A DNA stretch of 64,000 nucleotides from Idiomarina sp. Lineage in GTDB: Bacteria; Pseudomonadota; Gammaproteobacteria; Enterobacterales; Alteromonadaceae. The first letter of the stretch is position 1. Every line of letters begins with the position of its first letter. This document shows, in pieces, positions 17,221-26,053 of the stretch. Location: the NCBI GenBank assembly GCA_022565355.1, contig JAIUMU010000002.1, forward strand, positions 186,001 through 250,000. The letters run 5' to 3'. Below the pieces are notes generated by a model. The model did not search any database, was not told the DNA's origin, and saw nothing but the letters and a program-made list of their open reading frames with translations. The translations under genes were made by a program, and so were the position numbers.

Positions 17221-17540
17221 TGGCCCTCCTTCTTGTTCGCTGCAGTATCATTTTTAGTACTTAAGGAGCTTGCATCTGCTGCACTCTGCTGTAGTTTTAA
17301 GCGCCGCACAAACGCAAGAATCGCCACCGCAGCCAGCAAAGACAGTACCAGCGCGATATCAAACAGCGCGCCATTATCGGTAATTACAGCCAGCAGCAAT
17401 ACGATGCCCACGCCAGTAGTACCAAACAGTTGCGCTGCGAGCATGCGATCGGCAGCGCCTGGGCCACGCCACACGCGAATTAAGCCGAGTAGCAGTGATA
17501 TCAGCAATACGATTGCCGCAATGGTAAGAAAATCAGCCAT
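17217..17540 (-). CDS. mrpF: Mrp antiporter subunit F
   Basis: 107 residues from the ATG at 17540, which has GGAGG 5 nt upstream (the in-frame ATG at 17552 overlaps that site and is less likely). Three TM helices; RVWRGPGAADRMLAAQLFGTTG is the typical MnhF/PhaF loop. The last 25 residues are a polar tail. Fifth-smallest subunit of the antiporter; its 5' end overlaps the mrpE 3' end by 8 bp. Confidence 0.9.
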   Translation of the reverse strand: MADFLTIAAIVLLISLLLGLIRVWRGPGAADRMLAAQLFGTTGVGIVLLLAVITDNGALFDIALVLSLLAAVAILAFVRRLKLQQSAADASSLSTKNDTAANKKEGQ

Positions 17541-18096
17541 GCGTGCCTCCATTTGCTTCGCCTTTGTGCTCCGCTAATACCACGCCAAATAAGCGCGCCA
17601 CTACGCGCTCGGTGGCGGCGCAATCATCGGCAATATTTAATTCGGTATCTAACACGTGCAAACGTAGCGTTATGCCCTGCTTGTTTGGATCCTGTTGGGT
17701 TGGCAATGTTGCAGCAGATAAGGTGCCCGGCAATAAACTTACCAAAAGCATAAAGAAGTATTGCGGCCCGCCTTCCGGCAAACGAAATTGGTAATCATAG
17801 AAACCTGGTTGCAATGGCATGCTGGGGCTTAACGTGCGTTTGGCAACATCGATACCGGCGAGCAAGGAGCGGCTCAAGAAAAACGCCATGAACTGCGGGA
17901 TGCCACGCCATTGGATTGCGGAAATGAACTTTGCGGATTTCTCGCTACGGGCTATTACCGCCACCCAACTTGCGAGCAAGGCCATGGGGAGCCCTATGTA
18001 CCAACCCCGCCCCCAAAAGGCATCAGCGCTGCCGGTGAGAATCCACCACAGTACCAACATCAACAACAAAACTTGCCCGAATTTTTTTCGCCTCAT
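17533..18096 (-). CDS. mrpE: Mrp antiporter subunit E
   Basis: 187 residues, first gene of the mrp cluster. MnhE domain: two N-terminal TM helices followed by FLSRSLLAGIDVAKRTLSP and the conserved LLPGTLSA segment, then a soluble C-terminal domain (LRLHVLDTELNIADDC). MrpE supports assembly of the complex. The ribosome-binding site (GAAGG) is very close to the ATG, so the start is a little uncertain. The palindromic element B lies 36 bp upstream, between this gene and the DUF2798 gene, and could attenuate read-through into the cluster. Confidence 0.88.
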   Translation of the reverse strand: MRRKKFGQVLLLMLVLWWILTGSADAFWGRGWYIGLPMALLASWVAVIARSEKSAKFISAIQWRGIPQFMAFFLSRSLLAGIDVAKRTLSPSMPLQPGFYDYQFRLPEGGPQYFFMLLVSLLPGTLSAATLPTQQDPNKQGITLRLHVLDTELNIADDCAATERVVARLFGVVLAEHKGEANGGTHG

Positions 18097-18131
18097 GCCT
18101 TCAATCTATGGGGTTTCTTACCGTTTTTCAA

Positions 18132-18273
18132 GAGAATGGGGTCAGTGAGCACGATCACTGACCCCGTTCTTCACTTCAGAGCAGCACCCGCTATATTGCG
18201 TAAGGGCTAGCGGCGTGTTTTCTCTGTCCCCAAAAAAGTTGGGGACGGAGACGCGCCTCACTGACCCCATTCT
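18132..18273. repeat. Composite palindromic (REP/BIME-like) element, copy B
   Basis: Same architecture as copy A: hairpin AGAATGGGGTCAGTGA (18133-18148) with TCACTGACCCCGTTCT (18155-18170), then a shared core (GGGCTAGC, TTTTCTCTGTCCCC), a second hairpin around 18220-18252, and a terminal arm CCTCACTGACCCCATTCT (18256-18273). The two copies are 142-143 bp long and clearly homologous but diverged in the interior. The right end supplies most of the TAG stop of the DUF2798 gene. Confidence 0.85.
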
Positions 18274-18484
18274 ATAATTTTTGGCTGAGGCGTTCGCTGA
18301 AGGCGCGAACGCGGTGGCCGCCGATAAGTACGAGCACTGCTGCGATGGGCCAGGCAATGATGAAAGCTATAGCCCAGCGGCCGATGAAGCCGCTGCCTAA
18401 GCCGGTATTGATCCAGGTGATTACGAATGTCATGAAGAACGCCATGTAGAGGCTCATAAAGAAAGGAAATACTAATTTTTTCAT
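18272..18484 (-). CDS. DUF2798-like two-TM membrane protein
   Basis: 70 residues: MKKLVFPFFMSLYMAFFMTFVITWINTG and FIGRWAIAFIIAWPIAAVLVLIGG make two TM helices, the pattern of DUF2798 proteins, whose function is unknown. It lies 21 bp downstream of the SLC13 transporter start-to-end boundary and in the same direction, so co-transcription is likely. The stop codon TAG is formed with bases of element B, suggesting the original 3' end was altered when the element arrived. Confidence 0.7.
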   Translation of the reverse strand: MKKLVFPFFMSLYMAFFMTFVITWINTGLGSGFIGRWAIAFIIAWPIAAVLVLIGGHRVRAFSERLSQKL

Positions 18485-18505
18485 GTTTAAAACCTTATTT
18501 ACAAT

Positions 18506-19900
18506 CTAAGCAACAAACATCATTACCACGAAGGTAGTGATAACCGCGAGAATTACGTTGAGCACCACGCCCTCTCGGGCCATTTCTTTGATGCTGATAC
18601 GCCCAGAGGCGAACACGATAGAGTTAGGTGGCGTTGCTACCGGTAGGCAAAATGCGCAACTGCAGGCGATAGCAGCAGGAATCATGAGTACCTCGATGGG
18701 CAAGCCGCTGGAGGCCGCGGTGGCCGCGAGTATGGGCATCAGGAGTGTAGCGGTGGCGGTATTCGAGGTAACCTCGGTTAAGAAGGAGACGCTGATAGCG
18801 ATCAAGAACACCAACAGCCACAGCGGCATGCCGGTAAATTGCCCTAAGGCACCGCCAATAATTTCACCCAAGCCGCTCTGCATGATACCGGCAGCAAGGC
18901 AAATACCACCGGCGAACAAGAGTAGAATACCCCACGGAATATCTACGGCCTGCTCCCAGGTTAGCAAGCGCCCACCTTTACCATTGCTCACCACAAACAT
19001 GGCCACTACACCGGCCAACGCAATGGTGGAATCACCCACCAATGGCGTACCCACAATTGCGGTCCAGCCGCCGAAAGGTTCGGTGCGAAACACCCATAAA
19101 AATATTACTGCGCCGAATACCATAAGCACACGCTTTTCATAGCTACTCATCGTGCCCAGTTTTGGCAATTCCAGTGGCATGGCCAATTTCAAGCCGCGGG
19201 TAAGCCAAAAACCAATCACTGGCAACCCGATCAACACCATGGGCACACCAATGCCCATCCAGCGTGCAAAGCCAAAGGATTCGCCCGAGATTTGTTCGTA
19301 AATGGAGGCGAAAATTAAGTTCGGCGGAGTACCAATTAAGGTAGCAACGCCACCTAGCGAAGCGCTATAGGCTAACCCTAACAGCAATGCGCGCTGAAAG
19401 CGGTGATCTTCACTGGCTTCTGCCAAGGCTAAGGCTACAGGCAACAACGCCAGTACCGCTGCGGTATTCGAGATCCACATAGATAACACAGCTGAAGCCA
19501 TCATAAACGAAAGGATTAAGCGGCGGCCATCTGAGGCCCCTACAAAACGAATCAGGTTAAGCGCCATGCGCCGATGCACACCGGAAACCTCTACGGCTTT
19601 GGCCAGCATAAAGGCGCCCATGAAGAGAATAATAATGTGGTCGCCAAGCGAACGGCTGGCTTCTTGAAAACTAAGGATGCCACCTAGGGGCAGCAATACG
19701 AAGGGCAACAAAGAGGTTACTGGTAATGGTAAAGCTTCAGTAATCCACCACCATGCCACCCACACTACGCACCCGAGGGTCCATGCTGCTGGCCCGGCCA
19801 TGCCCGACATCGTTGCTACGGCATAGGCAATAGCGGCGATAATAGGCCCTAACGCAATATGGCTCACCGCAAATGTAGGCTTCTTTGCTAATTCGCTCAC
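18506..19900 (-). CDS. SLC13/DASS-family anion:sodium symporter
   Basis: 464 residues, starting with GTG at 19900 (AAGGAAAG site upstream). About 11-12 TM helices with the duplicated SNT motifs that form the sodium and carboxylate sites: SNTAAVLALLPVALA (about 146-160) and SNTATATLLMPILAAT (about 375-390); the TPPNLIF and TPPNSIVFASG hairpin loops pair with them. The family imports di- and tricarboxylates (succinate, citrate) or sulfate with Na+; the exact substrate cannot be read here. Likely regulated through the direct repeats around its promoter. Confidence 0.87.
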   Translation of the reverse strand: MSELAKKPTFAVSHIALGPIIAAIAYAVATMSGMAGPAAWTLGCVVWVAWWWITEALPLPVTSLLPFVLLPLGGILSFQEASRSLGDHIIILFMGAFMLAKAVEVSGVHRRMALNLIRFVGASDGRRLILSFMMASAVLSMWISNTAAVLALLPVALALAEASEDHRFQRALLLGLAYSASLGGVATLIGTPPNLIFASIYEQISGESFGFARWMGIGVPMVLIGLPVIGFWLTRGLKLAMPLELPKLGTMSSYEKRVLMVFGAVIFLWVFRTEPFGGWTAIVGTPLVGDSTIALAGVVAMFVVSNGKGGRLLTWEQAVDIPWGILLLFAGGICLAAGIMQSGLGEIIGGALGQFTGMPLWLLVFLIAISVSFLTEVTSNTATATLLMPILAATAASSGLPIEVLMIPAAIACSCAFCLPVATPPNSIVFASGRISIKEMAREGVVLNVILAVITTFVVMMFVA

Positions 19901-19939
19901 CTTTCCTTCCTTGTTGCTGCTTTTTTAATTGTTATGGCT

Positions 19940-20030
19940 AACGGTTTACCGTTCACAAGTTTTCTGAGGTTCACGAACCACCCTCGCCAGCTGGTTCATA
20001 ACTATACACACCCCCAGCACCTTCACGAAC
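19940..20030 (-). promoter_or_regulatory. Candidate promoter and operator repeats of the SLC13 gene
   Basis: On the minus strand a TATAGT -10-like hexamer lies at 20006-20001. The 9-mer TTCACGAAC occurs at 19970-19978 and again at 20022-20030, exactly 52 bp apart, on either side of it. Further dyads are AACGGT-TT-ACCGTT at 19940-19953 and GAACCA-N11-TGGTTC at 19975-19997. The arrangement looks like a regulator site, but no regulator gene is adjacent. Confidence 0.4.
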
Positions 20031-20146
20031 AATACTAGCAAGCATATAACGTTCTGATACAGCGCTAAATATTGATCTGCGTCATCTCAGCGCAGTAAAA
20101 CTCCTTCTATACTGTAATCATTCCAATACACAAGAGGGTTTTCATT

Positions 20147-20290
20147 ATGAACCTACTACAAGATTTCTTTCGCGATCCAGTTATTTTCTTTTCCTTCACT
20201 GGCTTAGCGGTGGTATTAGGGATCTGCATTTTTTATGCGATCTATTTCATCTACAAAATCAAAGATGAATCGGGCAGTGATGCTAGCTAA
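20147..20290 (+). CDS. DUF3149-like small membrane protein
   Basis: 47-residue ORF. The ATG at 20147 has GAGGG 8 nt upstream. The sequence begins MNLLQDFFRDPVIFFSF, continues as one TM helix (GLAVVLGICIFYAIYFIYKI) and ends in a short polar tail. This matches the DUF3149 pattern of tiny single-TM proteins of gammaproteobacteria, function unknown. It lies alone between two minus-strand genes and must have its own promoter; a TATACT hexamer at 20108-20113 is a possible -10. Confidence 0.7.
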   Translation: MNLLQDFFRDPVIFFSFTGLAVVLGICIFYAIYFIYKIKDESGSDAS

Positions 20291-20352
20291 CGCCTAACTG
20301 TAAACGCGCATGCAGCCCAGCGCTAACTGAGCTGGGCCGAACCAGCGAACAC

Positions 20353-21261
20353 CTATGCGCTGCTGGATTCCCAACCTGTGGCCCGTAACCGCGCATTACT
20401 AAGGCGTTTATTGCCCCGCGGGCCAACTTCATTTGAGGTTGGCAACTGTGCGAGCAGCGTATTGGCATCCAAATCGAGTTCATATGCCAATTGGCGCACA
20501 TAATTCTCGCCGTACAGTGGCGTATCTTCACAGGCAATATATACCTCATCGAGCTCTGCACCCATGAAACTTTGCAAGGCAAGATGCTCAAGAGCACCGG
20601 CTAAATCATCGGCATGAATACGGTTATGCCAAGTCGGTGTAATCGTATAATTACCATCTTTCAATGCCTGATACATGCGTTCTCGGCCCGGACCGTAAAT
20701 ACCAGCGGCACGCACAATTACGGTATTCAGCGCACTTTCGCGCAACACATTTTCCGCGGCTAAGAGCATTTTGCCAGTTTCCGAATCCGGCTCGGTAAGC
20801 GAATTCTCATCTACCCAATTGCCATCACGTTGGCCATACACACTGGTGCTACCTACATACAGAATAAGCGGTTGATAGCTATCGCTTACTTGTGCGGTTA
20901 ACTGCTGCACAAGATGTTGTACTGGCACCACATAGCCTTGTCGATAACCTTCGCCACTATACGAGCTAGGCGTAAGGGTAAACACAATTAAATCCCAATC
21001 TTCCGCCAACAACTCGGTAAAGGTTTCCGCTTGCTGCAAATCACCTGCGCGAACATCTACACCAGCAACGGCGATGGCGCGCTCTGGATTGCGCCGCACA
21101 CCGGTAACCGCGAAGCCAATCTCTTGTAATAAAGGCGCCAAGCGGCTTGCTATATCACCATAACCGAGTAACAACGCACGTGGTTGCTCATCATCAGCGT
21201 AAATTTCACCATGCTCTACACCGCAGTGGTCATCATCCTCGAATTCATGTTCTGATTGCAT
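20353..21261 (-). CDS. YeeZ-like NAD(P)-binding SDR/epimerase-family protein
   Basis: 302 residues. After an acidic N-terminus the Rossmann motif LLLGYGDIASRLAPLL (about 30-45) has the GYGxIA form, followed by an extended SDR body with YVGSTSVYGQRDGNWVDE (Ser/Tyr-containing active-site region), VRAAGIYGPGR and a C-terminal substrate domain ending RLRATGWES. These features match YeeZ/ Yeez-type nucleoside-diphosphate-sugar epimerase-like proteins, whose substrate is unknown. Stands alone on the minus strand. Confidence 0.78.
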   Translation of the reverse strand: MQSEHEFEDDDHCGVEHGEIYADDEQPRALLLGYGDIASRLAPLLQEIGFAVTGVRRNPERAIAVAGVDVRAGDLQQAETFTELLAEDWDLIVFTLTPSSYSGEGYRQGYVVPVQHLVQQLTAQVSDSYQPLILYVGSTSVYGQRDGNWVDENSLTEPDSETGKMLLAAENVLRESALNTVIVRAAGIYGPGRERMYQALKDGNYTITPTWHNRIHADDLAGALEHLALQSFMGAELDEVYIACEDTPLYGENYVRQLAYELDLDANTLLAQLPTSNEVGPRGNKRLSNARLRATGWESSSA

Positions 21262-21368
21262 AAACGATCCTTATACCTGTCTTCAGTTTTCGCTGTTAGT
21301 ACGCAAAACGCAGCACCGAAGCGCTGCGTTTTACTTTACTCTGAAATTGCATAAAATTCCGAAGTATC

Positions 21369-22415
21369 TTATTTCTTAGTTAGGGTTTTGGCGAAATCCA
21401 ACATCCGATTCAACGGCTGCATCGCGCGTTCACCAAGTGCTGCATCTACATGAATTTCATGCATTGCACCACCGTGCACCAGGGCGTTCTCAATCGCCGC
21501 TAAGCCATTCATCGCCATCCAAGGGCAATGTGCACAGCTTCGGCATGTAGCGCCGTTACCGCCGGTTGGGGCCTCTACAAACACCTTCTCTGGCGATAGC
21601 TGCTGCATTTTATAGAAGATACCTTTATCGGTAGCTACAATAAAATGCTGGTGTGGCAATTCTTGGCTGGCTTTTATCAACTGAGAAGTAGAACCTACCG
21701 CATCGGCCATATCCACAATGGCTTGTGGTGATTCTGGGTGCACCAGCACAGCCGCTTCTGGATGTTGTTGTTTCAGTTGGCGCAAGGAATTGGCTTTGAA
21801 CTCATCATGCACGATACATGCACCCTGCCACAGCACCATATCGGCGCCGGTTTTCTTGGCTAGGTATCCACCCAAATGGCGATCTGGTGCCCACAGTATT
21901 TTTTCGCCTTGGCTGTCGAGGTGCTCAATCAACTCTACTGCAATTGATGAAGTAACCACCCAATCCGCCCGAGCTTTTACTGCTGCCGAGGTATTTGCAT
22001 ACACCACCACGGTGTGATCGGGATGATCATCACAAAACGCTGAGAATTCTTCAATTGGGCAGCCTAAATCGAGTGAGCACGTAGCTTCAAGCGTAGGCAT
22101 TAACACCGTTTTCTCTGGCGTAAGGATTTTCGCGGTTTCGCCCATAAAGCGAACCCCTGCCACAATTAGCGTTTGCGCATCATGAGTTGCACCGAAGCGC
22201 GCCATTTCTAGAGAATCGGCAACACACCCGCCGGTTTCTTCAGCTAATGCCTGAATTTCCGGATCGGTATAATAATGCGCTACCAGAACTGCATTTTTCT
22301 CTTCTAAGAGTGCTTTAATGCGTTCACGGTGTGCCTGCTTCTCCGCATCGCTGAGCGGCTTTGGCTTCGCTGGGAAATCAAACTCCAACGGAGCTATTAC
22401 TTGTGTTTGCGCCAT
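21369..22415 (-). CDS. nadA: Quinolinate synthase
   Basis: Condenses iminoaspartate and dihydroxyacetone phosphate to quinolinate in NAD synthesis, using an oxygen-sensitive 4Fe-4S cluster. 348 residues from the ATG at 22415 with TGGAGA upstream; the longer frame (to 22493) lacks a site and homology. Cluster cysteines are seen in [19 protein letters not shown] and CRSCAHCPW; substrate motifs include [13 protein letters not shown] and HPESPQAIV. In E. coli nadA also follows the tol-pal/tRNA-Lys block, so the order is conserved. Confidence 0.95.
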   Translation of the reverse strand: MAQTQVIAPLEFDFPAKPKPLSDAEKQAHRERIKALLEEKNAVLVAHYYTDPEIQALAEETGGCVADSLEMARFGATHDAQTLIVAGVRFMGETAKILTPEKTVLMPTLEATCSLDLGCPIEEFSAFCDDHPDHTVVVYANTSAAVKARADWVVTSSIAVELIEHLDSQGEKILWAPDRHLGGYLAKKTGADMVLWQGACIVHDEFKANSLRQLKQQHPEAAVLVHPESPQAIVDMADAVGSTSQLIKASQELPHQHFIVATDKGIFYKMQQLSPEKVFVEAPTGGNGATCRSCAHCPWMAMNGLAAIENALVHGGAMHEIHVDAALGERAMQPLNRMLDFAKTLTKK

Positions 22416-22663
22416 AATTCTCCACGCCTTAAACCAATGCTGTGAGCTTTCAATACGCCCTACTCTGAATTCGCGCTGTGAGCTTACGCTCACCCCAATC
22501 GTGCCGCTTTAGTATGAAACTAGCCTCGATCTTGAGGGGCATTAGTATAGCGCTTTTCAGCCATTAAAAAAATCATTCAGCCGAAAGGGTTCAGTTAAAT
22601 ACTGAGATAAGGTCGGTTTGGATGTTTTTCAATAGCAATGCGATAGGTAAGGCTTGGAAAAGA

Positions 22664-22739
22664 TGGTGGGTCGTGCAGGATTCGAACCTGCGACCAATTG
22701 ATTAAAAGTCAACTGCTCTACCAACTGAGCTAACGACCC
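22664..22739 (-). tRNA. tRNA-Lys (TTT), downstream copy
   Basis: 76 nt with encoded CCA. Read on the minus strand: acceptor GGGTCGT/ACGACCC, D arm GCTCAGTTGGTAGAGC, anticodon loop CTTTTAA (TTT), T arm GCAGGTTCGAATCCTGC. Identical to the copy at 22794 and probably processed from the same transcript. Confidence 0.97.
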
Positions 22740-22793
22740 ATCTTATCTGGTGTGGTTTGGATTTTTCATGCAATGAATTGCTCATGAAAGAAG

Positions 22794-22869
22794 TGGTGGG
22801 TCGTGCAGGATTCGAACCTGCGACCAATTGATTAAAAGTCAACTGCTCTACCAACTGAGCTAACGACCC
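22794..22869 (-). tRNA. tRNA-Lys (TTT), upstream copy
   Basis: Same sequence and structure as the copy 54 bp downstream. Lies between cpoB and nadA, the place where E. coli has its lysT/valT tRNA cluster. Confidence 0.97.
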
Positions 22870-22912
22870 ACTGCCAAACTGTGTTCCCACTTTGCTGTGG
22901 CAACGGCGGCAT

Positions 22913-22940
22913 AGTTTACTGAAATCTCGCTTCGGTGCAA
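22913..22940 (-). promoter_or_regulatory. Candidate promoter of the tRNA-Lys pair
   Basis: Minus-strand -35 TTGCAC (22940-22935) and -10 TAAACT (22918-22913) with a 16-bp spacer, followed by a GC-rich stretch (GCCGCCG) of the kind found as discriminator in stringently controlled stable-RNA promoters. Confidence 0.5.
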
Positions 22941-23044
22941 GAAAAAAACCGCCGATACTTGGCATTTTTTGCAATTACTGGTGCTTTCGCTCGGAAATTA
23001 ACCGAAATCGTGTTTTTTCTAACTTTTCTTTAACTTTCTGCTGC

Positions 23045-23815
23045 TTATAACCCTTCCAACTGCCGCGCTGCCATTCCCGCTTCGGTTGAATTTGGATATT
23101 CAGAACGTACTTGATTGAAGAACCGACGCGCTCGATCACGGTTGTTCTGATTTGCTGCAATAAGGCCTAGTTTTAAAATACAATCCGCCCGTTTGCTGGA
23201 ATCTGGGAACTCGTCCATTACGGTAGTAAAATGCTTGATCGCATCTGGGTAGTTCTCTTGGGCGTAGTATAGCTGCCCCAGCCAATAATGCGCGTTACTG
23301 GTGTACGAAGAGCCTGGATACGTTTCTAAAAACGCTCGAAAGAGTGGTATTGCTTGATCATAATTGCGTTCTTGTAGCACCAGCGCAACCGCACGATCAT
23401 AATCGGCATTTTCACTACGATTTTCAGAAAAGCTCACGCTACTCGTTGGTAAAGTTGGTGCTGCGGTTGGTGCACTCGCACCAGCGCCTGAACGTAACTG
23501 TTCCGCTAAACGATCTAATTCTTGGTAAATATCGCGTTGCCGCTGCAACATTTGCTCTAATTGATGCGCATGCTCTTCAGCAGTGCCCCGTAAATCACTT
23601 AGTTCACGCTGCAAACGGTTCAGTTGTTCCATCATTTCAGCCTGGCCCTGAGTTCGGCCTGCGAGCATCCGCTCTACCCTATCAAGCCGCTCTTGCACGG
23701 ATTCAGTACCACTTTGGCCACTGGCACGAACTACTGGCGCACCTTGGCTGTATGCTGCTGTACTTACCAGCATGCCTGTTAAGCTGATGGCAATCACCAA
23801 TCCTGAAAGTTTCAT
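23045..23815 (-). CDS. cpoB: Cell division coordinator CpoB (YbgF)
   Basis: 256-residue periplasmic protein that links Tol-Pal constriction to PBP1b-dependent septal peptidoglycan synthesis. Signal peptide 1-23 (ends AAYSQG), N-terminal trimerising coiled coil about 40-105 (RLDRVERMLAGR, QLNRLQRELSDL), a short Ala/Pro linker, then TPR units from about 135 (DYDRAVALVLQERNYDQAIPLFRAFLETYPGS, SNAHYWLGQLYYAQENYPDAIKHF). Last gene of the tol-pal operon. Typical length (E. coli 263). Confidence 0.92.
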   Translation of the reverse strand: MKLSGLVIAISLTGMLVSTAAYSQGAPVVRASGQSGTESVQERLDRVERMLAGRTQGQAEMMEQLNRLQRELSDLRGTAEEHAHQLEQMLQRQRDIYQELDRLAEQLRSGAGASAPTAAPTLPTSSVSFSENRSENADYDRAVALVLQERNYDQAIPLFRAFLETYPGSSYTSNAHYWLGQLYYAQENYPDAIKHFTTVMDEFPDSSKRADCILKLGLIAANQNNRDRARRFFNQVRSEYPNSTEAGMAARQLEGL

Positions 23816-23947
23816 CTGTTCTGATTCCCGTTCTATGGGTAATGAAAAGCGCTACGTGAATAACGCGCTTTGTTTACACCTAACAACACAAACAGCGATG
23901 CCGAAAGTTACCTTTCAGCAAAGCTGTTTGCTTGAACTAAACGTGGG

Positions 23948-23973
23948 TACGGCCATGCAATTGCATGACCGTA
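23948..23973. repeat. Palindrome between pal and cpoB
   Basis: 26-nt near-perfect palindrome (13-bp arms TACGGCCATGCAA and TTGCATGACCGTA, one mismatch, no loop) starting 8 bp after the pal stop. There is no T-run, so it is more likely an intercistronic stabiliser or attenuator than a terminator. Confidence 0.6.
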
Positions 23974-23980
23974 TCATTGC

Positions 23981-24529
23981 TTAGTATACCAATACTGCCC
24001 GACGGTTTTGCGACCATGCACGTTCGTTGTTGCCGCGTGCTAATGGCTTCTCTTCACCAAATGATACCGTAGTAATTTGTGAAGATAATACACCTAGATT
24101 ACGCATGTACGCTGCGGTTGCATTCGCACGGCGCTCACCTAGTGCAATGTTGTACTCAGGCGTACCGCGCTCATCTGTGTGGCCTTCAATTACCACAGTA
24201 ACTGATGGGTTACGCACTAAATAATCAGCATGTGCCGCTAACAACTCAGCGAACTCGCTACGGATATCTGACGTATCAAAATCGAAGTAAATTACTTGAT
24301 CTTGGCGCAACTCGGCATAACGCTCTTGGCGTTGCTCTTCCGGGCTAAGTTGACGATCAGCTGCCCCAGTTTGCACACCAGAAGGCGTTCGCCCATCACC
24401 GGTAGTACCTGTGGTACTGCTATCCACATCGCTATCTGGCGAGCTTGAACATGCTGCTAAAGTTGCGATCGATACGGTTAAAGCTAACGCTTTTACTAAT
24501 TTATTTAACTGCACTGTTTTTAACTGCAT
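23981..24529 (-). CDS. pal: Peptidoglycan-associated lipoprotein Pal
   Basis: 182 residues. The lipoprotein signal has lipobox LAAC (Cys about 27); a Ser/Thr/Gly linker follows; the OmpA-C domain (about 75-182) begins VIYFDFDTSDI and contains the peptidoglycan-binding motif VVIEGHTDERGTPEYNIALGERRA-type with the conserved Asp and Arg. Anchors the outer membrane to the wall and binds TolB during constriction. Sits between tolB and cpoB in the canonical order. Confidence 0.95.
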   Translation of the reverse strand: MQLKTVQLNKLVKALALTVSIATLAACSSSPDSDVDSSTTGTTGDGRTPSGVQTGAADRQLSPEEQRQERYAELRQDQVIYFDFDTSDIRSEFAELLAAHADYLVRNPSVTVVIEGHTDERGTPEYNIALGERRANATAAYMRNLGVLSSQITTVSFGEEKPLARGNNERAWSQNRRAVLVY

Positions 24530-24677
24530 TGGTACGATCCTGTTCTAAAGTTATGAAATGAATCTAAGTGTGTTTCTATCCATTGTAAAACCGCAGGCTA
24601 CTTTATTTTTTCCGTGTAAACCGAGTTGCTTGAATCATTTACTTATTATTTGCGATCAAAATATCACGTTTTCTCAA

Positions 24678-26042
24678 TTAGAGAAATGGGGACCAAGCAG
24701 GCCCTTTCACTTCACCATCGCGAGAAGGTAAACGCGCGCGGAAGCGGCCATCCATTGATACCAACGCTAACACTTGCTTACCGTTATACGTAGTACTGTA
24801 GATGATCATGCTGCCGTTTGGTGCCACACTTGGCGATTCATCCAAGCTGGTTTCCGTAAGTACCTGGAAATTGCCACTTGGATAATCTTGCCGACCAATG
24901 TGGAACTGCCCATTATCACGATTAACAACAACTAGCCCGCGCCCATCTGGGGTAACTACCCCACCAAGGTTGGCTTCACCCACAAAGGTTACCCGGCGAA
25001 CGCGCTTGGTATCGAGATCTACCCGATACGTTTGCGCACGCCCACCGCGCTCAGAAGTAAACACTAATGATTTACCATCAGGTGTCCAATACGGTTCGGT
25101 ATCAATGCGCCAGTGATCAGTAATTTGTTCTACACGGCGGCTGGCGATATCCATAATGTAGATATTCGGCGCGCCATCTTTAGAAAGTACCATCGCCATT
25201 CTTTCGCCATCTGGCGACCATGCTGGCGAACCGTTAATACCTGGGAACGAGGTTAGTTTTTCACGCTGCGTAGTATAAATATCCTGCATGAAAATTTCTG
25301 GCCGGCCGTTCTCGAAACTAACATAAGCAACACGGTTGCCATCTGGCGACCATGTTGGTGACATTAATGGCTGTGGCGAACGCAACAATACACGCTCGTT
25401 GTAACCATCGTAATCACTTACCATTAAGTGGTATGGGTTTTCTAAATCGAGATCTACATAAATATATGCAATGCGAGTAAGAAACGCTCCGCGCTCGCCG
25501 GTTAACGCCTCGTACACTACATCGGAAATACGGTGCGCATACTGGCGGAACTGATTTGGGTTTACTACCGAGCTGCGCCCTTCAATCACATGATCGTTAC
25601 TATCTACGAGCTGGCCATCTGCTAGTGCTTGTGCAGTACCGCCGGTAATTTGCCCACGCAGTGGATCGATAAGCTCGTAGGTAACCTGATAACGATCCCC
25701 GGATAACGGGCTCACCTCGCCTACCAGCATAGCTTCAATCCCTAAGCGGGCCCATACTGAATAATCGGCTACTTCGGTATCTTTACCAGGAAAACTTGGC
25801 ATATCCCGCGAAGAGATTGGGTTAAAACGTCCACTGCGGCGTAAATCGGCCACAATAATTTCCGCAAAATCATAAGGGGCTTCGCCTTCACCTAGCCATT
25901 GAAATGGCACCACAGCCAGTGGCCGAGCGCTATCTTGACCCTCGGTGATAACGATTTCTAGCGTGCTTTGCGCCTGCGCTGTGTTGGAAGTAAAGGCCAA
26001 CGCAGCAAACACAACTATCAAACCTGTCAGTAATCGTTTCAT
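24678..26042 (-). CDS. tolB: Tol-Pal system protein TolB
   Basis: 454-residue periplasmic protein. Signal peptide 1-24 (ends AQAQ), N-terminal alpha/beta domain ([13 protein letters not shown]), then a six-bladed beta-propeller with repeated W-S-P-D-G motifs ([47 protein letters not shown]). Shuttles between TolA and Pal. 11 bp after tolA. Confidence 0.95.
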   Translation of the reverse strand: MKRLLTGLIVVFAALAFTSNTAQAQSTLEIVITEGQDSARPLAVVPFQWLGEGEAPYDFAEIIVADLRRSGRFNPISSRDMPSFPGKDTEVADYSVWARLGIEAMLVGEVSPLSGDRYQVTYELIDPLRGQITGGTAQALADGQLVDSNDHVIEGRSSVVNPNQFRQYAHRISDVVYEALTGERGAFLTRIAYIYVDLDLENPYHLMVSDYDGYNERVLLRSPQPLMSPTWSPDGNRVAYVSFENGRPEIFMQDIYTTQREKLTSFPGINGSPAWSPDGERMAMVLSKDGAPNIYIMDIASRRVEQITDHWRIDTEPYWTPDGKSLVFTSERGGRAQTYRVDLDTKRVRRVTFVGEANLGGVVTPDGRGLVVVNRDNGQFHIGRQDYPSGNFQVLTETSLDESPSVAPNGSMIIYSTTYNGKQVLALVSMDGRFRARLPSRDGEVKGPAWSPFL

Positions 26043-26053
26043 CTTTACTCCAA

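Noticed and set aside
18142-18357. Short minus-strand ORF over element B
   Set aside because: It is the translation of the palindromic element and overlaps the DUF2798 gene in another frame; no ribosome site.
22664-22869. Two nearly identical 76-nt units that might be taken for a repeat array
   Set aside because: They are complete tRNA-Lys genes with full cloverleafs, not CRISPR repeats; no CRISPR array or cas gene is present.
22702-22974. 90-codon ORF across the tRNA-Lys pair
   Set aside because: Runs through both tRNA genes on the same strand; a frequent false ORF.
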